Source: Bacteroidales bacterium
GTDB lineage: Bacteria > Bacteroidota > Bacteroidia > Bacteroidales > UBA932
Length of the DNA: 38,907 nucleotides
NCBI GenBank assembly: GCA_024401695.1
Contig: JAKSKN010000018.1
Coordinates: 1-38,907 of the forward strand
Reading direction: 5' to 3'
Shown piece by piece: positions 32,838 through 38,907 of this stretch; the first letter of the stretch is position 1; every line of letters begins with the position of its first letter. Under the pieces are notes generated by a model. It searched no databases. It saw nothing but the letters and a program-made list of their open reading frames with translations, and was not told where the DNA came from. Position numbers and translations under genes: made by a program.

Positions 32838-34163
32838 ATGGCTGAAATCTTAAACAAAGCATTTGGGTTCATCCCGGGCATGCACAAAATCAGGACGGAA
32901 TTTGTAGCCGGATTCTCGACCTTTCTGACAATGGCCTATATCCTCGCCGTCAATCCTATGATTTTCAGCGAGCTTCCTGATATGCCGAAAGGCGCGGTGT
33001 TTACTGCAACGGCTCTGGCGGCGGTGGTTTCCACACTCGTAATGGCTTTTTATGCCAAAAAGCCATTTGCGCTCGCTCCAGGAATGGGGATGAATGCATT
33101 TTTTGTCTATACAGTCTGCATATCAATGCATCAGACCTGGCAGTTCGCACTCACGGCCGTGCTGATAGAGGGCATCATCTTTGTCATCCTTTCCGCCACG
33201 AAAGCCAGAACAATGATAGTGAATTCCATTCCCGCAAGCCTTAAGAACGCCATCGGGGCCGGTATAGGTCTATTTATTGCCTTCATAGGCCTGCAGGGTT
33301 CCCATATCGTGGTGGGGGCTTCTTCCACATTGGTGACTATCGGGGACATCAGTCAGGGGCCCGCTCTTCTGGCTGTCATAGGCATCATCATTACCGGCGC
33401 ACTTCTGGTCCTTAAAGTTCGCGGCGGTATCCTGATTGGAATCTTTGCCACAACCATCATTGGACTCTTCATCAAAGATCCCGCCACAGGCGAAGCGATC
33501 ACAAAATTCAACGGCCCCCTGGTCTCATCCCCTGAGAGCATCAGCCCCATTTTCTGCAAATTCGAGTGGAACAGCATATTGACACTGGATATGCTCATAG
33601 TCGTGTTCACTTTTTTGTTCAACGACATTTTCAACACGATGGGGACAGTAATCGGAGTCTCGCACAAAGCCGGATTTGTGGACGGACAGGGAAACATTGA
33701 CGGTATTGACCGAATATTCATGGCCGACGCAATCGGTACCGTTTTCGGGGCCGTCGCAGGAACATCCACCACTACGACCTACGTTGAAAGCGCGGCCGGT
33801 GTTGGCGATGGAGGCAGGACCGGTATGACAGCGTTCTTCACCGCATTGTTCTTTGCTGTCGCGATGCTGTTTTCAGGAGTTTTCCTTGCAGTTCCCTCAT
33901 CTGCTACGGCACCTGCGCTCATCCTGGTGGGAATGATGATGATGGAGCCGGTCGTCAAAATAAACTGGACCGAGTTCCGTGAAGCCATCCCCGCATTTCT
34001 CACAATAGCGGTTATGATCTGCACCTACAGCATTGCAGACGGCATTCTGATTGGATGCATCTCATACGTGCTGACCTATGCACTCACAGGCAAGGCGAAG
34101 GACATCTCCCTGACAATGTGGATTCTGTCGGCCTTGTTCATTCTCAAATATGCCCTGCTGTAA
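32838..34163 (+). CDS. NCS2 purine (adenine/guanine/hypoxanthine) permease
   Basis: A 441-residue membrane protein of the AzgA/PbuG-like branch. Typical segments are TEFVAGFSTFLTMAYILAVNP at the start, FALAPGMGMNAFF, FLFNDIFNTMGTVIGV, TSTTTTYVESAAGVGDGGRTG and IADGILIGCISYVL. It probably imports purine bases with protons. The in-frame TTG at 32817 lies in the -7 box, so ATG 32838 is the start. It originally converged on the uracil permease; a 3-kb insert now separates them. Confidence 0.93.
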   Translation: MAEILNKAFGFIPGMHKIRTEFVAGFSTFLTMAYILAVNPMIFSELPDMPKGAVFTATALAAVVSTLVMAFYAKKPFALAPGMGMNAFFVYTVCISMHQTWQFALTAVLIEGIIFVILSATKARTMIVNSIPASLKNAIGAGIGLFIAFIGLQGSHIVVGASSTLVTIGDISQGPALLAVIGIIITGALLVLKVRGGILIGIFATTIIGLFIKDPATGEAITKFNGPLVSSPESISPIFCKFEWNSILTLDMLIVVFTFLFNDIFNTMGTVIGVSHKAGFVDGQGNIDGIDRIFMADAIGTVFGAVAGTSTTTTYVESAAGVGDGGRTGMTAFFTALFFAVAMLFSGVFLAVPSSATAPALILVGMMMMEPVVKINWTEFREAIPAFLTIAVMICTYSIADGILIGCISYVLTYALTGKAKDISLTMWILSALFILKYALL

Positions 34164-34185
34164 TCTGAGCCCTGGCTGCAAGTAG

Positions 34186-34225
34186 CTACTTCTTGAGATA
34201 ATCAGCATCCTCAGGATGCTCCTGA
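34186..34225 (-). pseudogene. Remnant of a uracil permease 3' end
   Basis: In one minus-strand frame this segment reads QEHPEDADYLKK then TAG, exactly the C-terminus of the permease at 37227-38624. The last codon and the stop differ synonymously (AAG TAG here, AAA TAA there). So it is a diverged copy of the gene tail, not just chance repeat. The rest of the gene is absent here. Confidence 0.75.
34190..34225 (-). repeat. 36-bp direct repeat, left copy
   Basis: Identical over 36 bases to 37231-37266. It covers the stop codon and last four codons of the symporter gene at 34211-35461. Confidence 0.95.
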
Positions 34226-35461
34226 GTTCGTTTTACGTTCGAACCGTTCCATTACCACTGCGCAGCTCGCATCACCGGTTACCGACATCACCGTACGTCC
34301 CATATCGACAATGCGGTCAATGCCTGCTGCAATGGCCACACCCTCTATCGGCAAGCCTGCGGAGGCGAATACCATCGCCATCAGTGCCAGCGAGCCTCCG
34401 GGAACGCCTGGTGTGCCGATGGAGGCGATAGTGCTCGCGAATGCGATTGACAGATATTGATTGAGCGTGAGGTCAATGCCGCAGCAGTGCGCAATAAAGA
34501 CCGATGTCACGCCAAGGTAGATGGCGACTCCGTCCATATTGATGGTGGCACCCAGAGGCAGGACGAAGTTGGAGATGCTGTCCCGTACTCCCAGCTTTCG
34601 GGTACATTCCGTGGTAACGGGCAGTGTGGCCAATGACGAATCGCTGGAGAAGGCGAACATCAGGGCGGGGATCATCTCTTTGAAGAACCTGCGCGGAGCG
34701 ACCTTGCCCAGGCCCCGGACGCAACTGGAATAGACAATGATTGCGTGAAGAAGGAAGCACAGGTAGTCCACGCCGATGAGTGCGGCGTATGTGCCGATTA
34801 TATGAACCCCGTTCTCAGCCACCACGGGACATAACAGGCAGAATACTCCGAGGGGGGCCAATTTCATGATAAAGCCAAGTATGGCTGATATGACCTCATT
34901 GGCGGAAACTATCAGATTTGCCAGCGGTTCGGCCTTTCGTCCAACCTTGACGATAGCGAAGCCTGCGAGCAGAGCTATGACTATCACCTGCATCATATTG
35001 GCATTGAGCAGCGGCGCGACAATATTGCCGGGGAACATATTGATGACCTGATCCAGGAAAGATATTGACGAGCCTTCTTCGGAAGATTCACCGACAGGCA
35101 GGCTGATGACAGGGAAAACGTCCTTAAGCAATGTGGAAACCAGAAGTCCCAATGTTACGGCCACGACCGTAGTCGCCATAAAGTATGCAACTGTGCGCAG
35201 GCCGAGGCGGCCCAGCGCGGATATGTCCTTCATGGAGATGAGACCGGCGATGATGGAGAACAGCACAAGAGGGACTACTATGAACTTGAGCAGATTCAGG
35301 AAGATTGTGCCGAAAGGCTTGATGTAGCTGTTGGCAAACTCCACATTGTTCTGCAGCAGTATTCCCACCGCAAATCCTAGTGCCAGGGCCAGACCGATTT
35401 GTACGGTAAGTGAAAGTTTTATCTTTATCCTCTGCATCCCGTATTTATCTATCAGTTTCAT
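34211..35461 (-). CDS. Dicarboxylate/amino acid:cation symporter (DAACS)
   Basis: A 416-residue transporter of the GltP/DctA family. Motifs: the serine-rich loop SSDSSLATLPVT, NMDGVAIYLGV in TM7, GTPGVPGGSLALM in the second re-entrant loop and IDRIVDMGRTVMSVTGDA in TM8. It imports glutamate, aspartate or C4-dicarboxylates with Na+ or H+. The start is 9 bases after the MATE-fusion stop, so they share a transcript. Its last residues SGAS are encoded by the 36-bp repeat in another frame, so the original C-terminus has been replaced. Confidence 0.93.
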   Translation of the reverse strand: MKLIDKYGMQRIKIKLSLTVQIGLALALGFAVGILLQNNVEFANSYIKPFGTIFLNLLKFIVVPLVLFSIIAGLISMKDISALGRLGLRTVAYFMATTVVAVTLGLLVSTLLKDVFPVISLPVGESSEEGSSISFLDQVINMFPGNIVAPLLNANMMQVIVIALLAGFAIVKVGRKAEPLANLIVSANEVISAILGFIMKLAPLGVFCLLCPVVAENGVHIIGTYAALIGVDYLCFLLHAIIVYSSCVRGLGKVAPRRFFKEMIPALMFAFSSDSSLATLPVTTECTRKLGVRDSISNFVLPLGATINMDGVAIYLGVTSVFIAHCCGIDLTLNQYLSIAFASTIASIGTPGVPGGSLALMAMVFASAGLPIEGVAIAAGIDRIVDMGRTVMSVTGDASCAVVMERFERKTNSGAS

Positions 35462-35470
35462 ATTACTCGT

Positions 35471-37186
35471 CTATTCATAAGGGAACTGTAAAACCAGCAA
35501 ATTCTGTCCATACATATACTGATAATCAATGTGCTTGCAGATTCCCAATAGTATGTTGAGCCCAAGGCCCCGCTTCTCCTCCTCGACAGTCAACGGGTTG
35601 AAGGGGCGTCCGTCATCCTTCACGACACTGAGTATATTGTCCTGTTCCATACGGATTATGACATCATAGCAGTGGTTATTACCTTTCAACTCCGAATGTT
35701 CATTGATATTCAGGAATATCTCTTCCAGACACAGCACCAATTTCCGCCCGAGTCCGCCGGAGATGTTCTGACGGTCGATAAATTCCCGTATTGTCTTCAG
35801 AGACAAATACATATTATCCATATTTGTAGGTATGGAAAGCTGAAGTTGTTCTACATCCTCATCATCAGTATGCTTTGGTATGTGTGTTAACCTGCAAATG
35901 GTATTGTTACCGTGGCGTACAATTTCGCTGACAAGATAAATGATGCCTATGGACAGCAGGGCCGACAGCGGGAAGGCATACCACACTGTTTCCGGCGGCA
36001 TAAATAACGGCCACGCAAGCAATGCGGCAATCTCGGTGATTGAGAATGCAATAGTCGGCACAGGTATTAGCCTAAGGTTCATCATAGCCTGATATATGAA
36101 CATCATCAAGGTCACGAGCATCGAGGAAGGTACTATCCAGATGAATATTCTCAGTGCATTTGAGCAATAAGTGACGATTTCGGTTGTGTCGGCACCAAAT
36201 GCCAGAGCAAGAAACCGGGCACCGGACGTTACCGCAATTGAAATGACAAGGCCAATCAGGATGGTTACTCTGATAGAACGAGCCGTAATGTGCCGGAATC
36301 CGCTCCAGTCGCGCTGCCCCTTCAGAAAACCGCCTACACTGACAACCGAACGTCCGACTCCCATGGCCAGATTCACGCATATATTGAAAACTATCATTCC
36401 GATTGACAATGCAAAAAGGCCGTCCGCCCCACAACATTTTTGAATGCTGAAGTTGACAACAAAAACAAAAAACGTTGAGATTACGGATGTTATGGACATA
36501 TTTCCGCCCAATTTCAATATGCTTTTCAATGCGGAGAAGGAGAAATGGCGGAATATGCGTATTGTGAAGGAACAGGCCTTTGTGAAGATATGGTTGCAAC
36601 ACAGAAAAACGATAGTTACTGTATATGATATGAGTGTTGCTATGGCCGAGCCTGCCACACCCAGTCCGAGCATTGCCGTCAGCAGGATATCCAATACAAT
36701 GTTGCACAGAACCGAAATAACGATTGCGCGTGTTCCCAAAGAGGGCCTCCCGTCGATATCCACAACTTCGCAAGTAAATTGTGCCAGCAGGAAAAGGATG
36801 GTTCCGCTTCCGACAATCCGAAAATATGTATGCAGATACGGACCAACAGTACCGTCGTAGCAAACAAGAGAGACATAGGAATCAGTGAAAAAGAAAGCGG
36901 ACACGCTCAGCAGAACTCCGGCAACAAGAATGGACAGCAGCGAAGTGGAGATAAATCTGCCGGCCTTTTCACGATTTCTCTCACCAATGAAGTATGCCGT
37001 CTGGCTGGAAGCGGGATAGAGCAGCAGAAGAAGGATGATTGACAGCGTCTGGGCATATGGAGAGTACAGGTTGACAGCCGACAAGGCATCAGGCGAGACG
37101 AACCGGCCCACAATAATGCCGTCAACGGCAATATTGACCGCCGTCGCGCAAGTCGAAAGTGCCGCTGCGACCAGAAAGCTGTTCAT
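35471..37186 (-). CDS. MATE family transporter fused to an RsbW-like ATPase domain
   Basis: A 571-residue fusion. Residues about 1-430 are a MATE transporter with the typical TM1 end VDGIIVGRFVSPDALSAVN, GLGVAGSAIATLISY and about 12 hydrophobic helices. Residues about 443-571 are a GHKL ATPase domain of the RsbW/SpoIIAB anti-sigma type: N-box EEIFLNINEHS (Asn493, His497), G1 box VVKDDGRPFNP (Asp524/525) and G2 box KRGLGLNILL. No phosphoacceptor His domain is visible. The reading frame stays open upstream into the uracil permease gene, but the only ATG is at 37186, in TM1; upstream TTGs could add a few residues. The 5' end may have been trimmed at insertion. Confidence 0.85.
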   Translation of the reverse strand: MNSFLVAAALSTCATAVNIAVDGIIVGRFVSPDALSAVNLYSPYAQTLSIILLLLLYPASSQTAYFIGERNREKAGRFISTSLLSILVAGVLLSVSAFFFTDSYVSLVCYDGTVGPYLHTYFRIVGSGTILFLLAQFTCEVVDIDGRPSLGTRAIVISVLCNIVLDILLTAMLGLGVAGSAIATLISYTVTIVFLCCNHIFTKACSFTIRIFRHFSFSALKSILKLGGNMSITSVISTFFVFVVNFSIQKCCGADGLFALSIGMIVFNICVNLAMGVGRSVVSVGGFLKGQRDWSGFRHITARSIRVTILIGLVISIAVTSGARFLALAFGADTTEIVTYCSNALRIFIWIVPSSMLVTLMMFIYQAMMNLRLIPVPTIAFSITEIAALLAWPLFMPPETVWYAFPLSALLSIGIIYLVSEIVRHGNNTICRLTHIPKHTDDEDVEQLQLSIPTNMDNMYLSLKTIREFIDRQNISGGLGRKLVLCLEEIFLNINEHSELKGNNHCYDVIIRMEQDNILSVVKDDGRPFNPLTVEEEKRGLGLNILLGICKHIDYQYMYGQNLLVLQFPYE

Positions 37187-37226
37187 CGCCTTCGTGGTCA
37201 ATGTCAAATTCCGCTGCCGCAAGATT

Positions 37227-38624
37227 TTATTTCTTGAGATAATCAGCATCCTCAGGATGCTCCTGACGCCAGTTTGGATGACGGGTCGAACCACCGAGAT
37301 TGACAGAGATGTCGGCCCTCTTGTTCTTTCCGAATTCGTAATCCTTGCCAGGAAGGAAAGCATTCATTATGATACCCACGAGAGCAGCCACGGCAAGACC
37401 GGAAAGGGATATCTTTCCCATCACGATGGAACCCGGTCCATAGTTGATGCCGATAGCAAGTACCAGAATAAGGGCTGCTATGAGAAGGTTGCGTGAATAA
37501 GTGAGGTCCACCTTGTTCTCAACGAGGTTTCGTACACCAACAGCTGAGATCATACCGTAAAGCACAAGGCTGACACCTCCTATGGTGGCGGCGGGCATCA
37601 CTGAGACTATGGCTGCGAACTTGGGGCAGAACGAGAAGATTATGGCGAGGACGGCAGCAATGCGTATCACGCGGGGGTCGAACACCTTGGTGAGGTTGAG
37701 GACACCGGTGTTCTCTCCATAAGTGGTATTGGCAGGAGCACCGAACATGGATGCAAGAGCTGTTGCCAGACCATCTCCCATAAGGGTACGGTGCAGGCCC
37801 GGATCCTCCAGATAGTTGATTTCCGTTGTGGATGAAATGGCACACATATCACCGATATGTTCCATCATAGTTGCAAGGGAAATAGGGATTATGGTGATGA
37901 TTGCGGTCAGCACGAGACCCCACTCAGGATCCTTGAATACGTGGAATGCGGTGTTTTCCATCTTGAAGGGGAACCCGATCCAGGCTGCCTCCCTGACAGA
38001 TGTGAAATCAACCATACCGAAGCAGGCGGCCAGCAAGTATGAACCGACAACTCCCATAAGGACAGGAATGATTCTGATCATTCCCTTGCCCCAGAGGTTG
38101 CAGACAATGATGATGGCAACGGCAAAAATGGCAATCCACCAGTTGGTGGCGCAATTGGTCACGGCAGACCCTGAAAGTGTAAGTCCAATGGCGATGATGA
38201 TGGGACCGGTAACTACAGGAGGGAAATAACGCATCACTCTCTTGACTCCGAACAGCTTGAACAAAGTGGCAAGGACCAGGTACATAAGGCCGGCAAAGAA
38301 TACGCCTATGCAGGCATAAGGGAGTGAGGCTGCCTGGTCAAGGCCCCGGGCTGCTCCAATCTCAACTACAGCCGCATATCCTCCGATGAAGGCAAATGAT
38401 GACCCGAGGAATGCCGGGACCTTCATCTTGGTAAGGAGGTGGAACAGAATTGTGCCGAGTCCCGCAAAAAGCAAGGTGGCGCTTACAGAAAGCCCCGTGA
38501 GTGCCGGGACAAGGACTGTGGCTCCGAACATTGCGAACATATGCTGGAAGCCGAGGAGAAGCATCTTGGGTTTTCCCAAGGTCCGGGCGTCAAAGACCGC
38601 CGCTGGTCTGGTATATTCTGCCAT
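37227..38624 (-). CDS. uraA: Uracil/xanthine permease (NCS2)
   Basis: A 465-residue nucleobase transporter. Segments of the UraA branch: GFQHMFAMFGATVLVPALTGL at the N-terminus, FLGSSFAFIGG, MMEHIGDMCAIS with the substrate-binding Glu, and PANTTYGENTGVL. It imports uracil or related bases with protons. The hydrophilic tail ends EHPEDADYLKK. The MATE fusion follows 40 bases after its stop. The promoter could not be placed with confidence; only a weak TAAATTCG is seen upstream. Confidence 0.94.
   Translation of the reverse strand: MAEYTRPAAVFDARTLGKPKMLLLGFQHMFAMFGATVLVPALTGLSVSATLLFAGLGTILFHLLTKMKVPAFLGSSFAFIGGYAAVVEIGAARGLDQAASLPYACIGVFFAGLMYLVLATLFKLFGVKRVMRYFPPVVTGPIIIAIGLTLSGSAVTNCATNWWIAIFAVAIIIVCNLWGKGMIRIIPVLMGVVGSYLLAACFGMVDFTSVREAAWIGFPFKMENTAFHVFKDPEWGLVLTAIITIIPISLATMMEHIGDMCAISSTTEINYLEDPGLHRTLMGDGLATALASMFGAPANTTYGENTGVLNLTKVFDPRVIRIAAVLAIIFSFCPKFAAIVSVMPAATIGGVSLVLYGMISAVGVRNLVENKVDLTYSRNLLIAALILVLAIGINYGPGSIVMGKISLSGLAVAALVGIIMNAFLPGKDYEFGKNKRADISVNLGGSTRHPNWRQEHPEDADYLKK
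37231..37266 (-). repeat. 36-bp direct repeat, right copy
   Basis: Codes for the last 12 residues of the uracil permease and is identical to 34190-34225. The pair brackets 3.0 kb with the MATE-ATPase and DAACS genes. Confidence 0.95.
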
Positions 38625-38691
38625 TGATTATGTGATTTATTTAAAAATGATTTTGTATTGAAAGCGTTTCGCGAATTTACATATTTTTTCA

Positions 38692-38699
38692 TATCTTTG
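38692..38699 (+). promoter_or_regulatory. -7 box of tRNA-Thr
   Basis: TATCTTTG, a perfect -7 box, ends 11 bases before the tRNA. A TTTC at 38667-38670 is a possible -33 element. Confidence 0.65.
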
Positions 38700-38709
38700 C
38701 ACCCCCAAA

Positions 38710-38782
38710 GCCACTTTAGCTCAGTCGGTAGAGCAGCGCATTCGTAACGCGCAGGTCATCAGTCCGAGTCTGATAAGTGGCT
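38710..38782 (+). tRNA. tRNA-Thr (anticodon CGU)
   Basis: A 73-base cloverleaf: acceptor GCCACTT/AAGTGGC, D arm GCTC/GAGC, anticodon loop TTCGTAA (CGT in DNA, reads ACG), T stem ATCAG/CTGAT. Two oddities: the T loop is TCCGAGT, with C at position 55 instead of U, and the last anticodon stem pair (31-39) is A-C. The CCA is not encoded. Confidence 0.88.
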
Positions 38783-38790
38783 CAATACCA

Positions 38791-38830
38791 AAAGGAGACC
38801 TGAAGCCCGTAAGGACCTGAGGTCTCCTTT
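38791..38830. terminator. Terminator after tRNA-Thr
   Basis: An 11-bp perfect stem (AAAGGAGACCT 38791-38801, AGGTCTCCTTT 38820-38830) ending in TTT, with an A-rich start so that it can work from both sides. It lies between converging tRNA genes. Confidence 0.8.
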
Positions 38831-38837
38831 ATCTTTG

Positions 38838-38907
38838 TGGAGCATAGGGGGGTCGAACCCCTGACCTTAAGATTGCGAACCTTACGCTCTACCAACTGAG
38901 CTAATAC
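38838..38907 (-). tRNA. tRNA-Ala (anticodon CGC), 5' end cut by window
   Basis: On the minus strand: GTAT (positions 4-7) then TA, D arm GCTC/GAGC, anticodon stem TAAGG/TCTTA with loop TTCGCAA (CGC), T arm AGGGG/CCCCT with TTCGACC, acceptor 3' strand ATGCTCC and discriminator A. Three 5' bases lie outside. U at position 70 fits the G3-U70 identity pair of alanine tRNAs. Confidence 0.85.

Noticed and set aside
34190-37266. Insertion sequence or transposon bounded by the 36-bp repeats
   Set aside because: No transposase or integrase and no terminal inverted repeats are visible, and 36 bp is too long for a normal target duplication; the repeat is explained by gene-tail homology.
37187-37363. 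Longer MATE fusion start inside uraA (59 extra residues)
   Set aside because: Most of that extension is uraA coding sequence read in another frame; its residues do not resemble a MATE N-terminus.
38673-38680. TAAATTCG as uraA promoter on the minus strand
   Set aside because: One mismatch and no TTTG at 19-21 bases upstream.
38830-38837. TATCTTTG on the plus strand as a promoter
   Set aside because: It lies in the terminator edge and would transcribe the antisense of tRNA-Ala; no -33 element or downstream plus-strand gene is visible.
1-38907. CRISPR array, prophage or restriction/defence system
   Set aside because: No spaced repeats, phage genes or defence families were found on either strand.

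Overview
The window looks like a chromosomal segment of a carbohydrate-degrading Bacteroidetes, most likely an uncultured gut or rumen Bacteroidales. Reasons visible in the sequence are the many TAnnTTTG (-7) boxes, some with TTTG about 19 bases upstream, typical of Bacteroidetes promoters; a short RpoD starting [15 protein letters not shown]; weak Shine-Dalgarno signals; and a dense set of secreted GH43/GH51/GH31 hydrolases. The genus is not determinable by eye.

Layout. (1) 1-161 is the 3' end of an M13-type metallopeptidase gene, followed by a bidirectional terminator. (2) 229-15891 is one tight minus-strand operon of nine exported proteins, read from 15891 downwards: a CE1 esterase, a double esterase, an unknown jelly-roll-like protein, a GH43 with a ricin-type tail, a type B carboxylesterase lipoprotein, a tandem GH43, a GH31 lipoprotein, a GH51 and a GH43. 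Together they could strip ferulate/acetate esters and arabinose or xylose side chains from a substituted arabinoxylan-like glycan. SusC/SusD and a sensor are not in the window. (3) 15892-16303 is a gene-poor leader with a strong promoter, two tiny candidate ORFs and a perfect 13-bp hairpin terminator. (4) 16304-18392 holds two divergent GT2 glycosyltransferases sharing a symmetrical promoter region; the second runs into tex. (5) 20526-27097 is a minus-strand housekeeping cluster rpoD-argS-ygiQ-hypothetical-ClC channel; argS carries an in-frame palindromic GC-rich insert. (6) 27205-28659 is a DegQ/HtrA protease, divergent from dnaN, an epsilon-like exonuclease and a degenerate FAH-like protein (28778-31245). 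(7) 31393-34163 has nhaA and an NCS2 purine permease, each with its own promoter. (8) 34186-38624, on the minus strand, has a uracil permease, a MATE transporter fused to an RsbW-like ATPase domain, and a dicarboxylate/amino-acid symporter. A 36-bp copy of the uracil permease tail lies at both ends of the last two, marking them as a recent insertion. (9) The right edge has tRNA-Thr(CGU), a terminator and a partial tRNA-Ala(CGC).

The points I find most worth pursuing are the 36-bp-flanked 3-kb insertion with the MATE-ATPase fusion, the palindromic insert inside argS, and the small-ORF/terminator leader upstream of the glycan operon.
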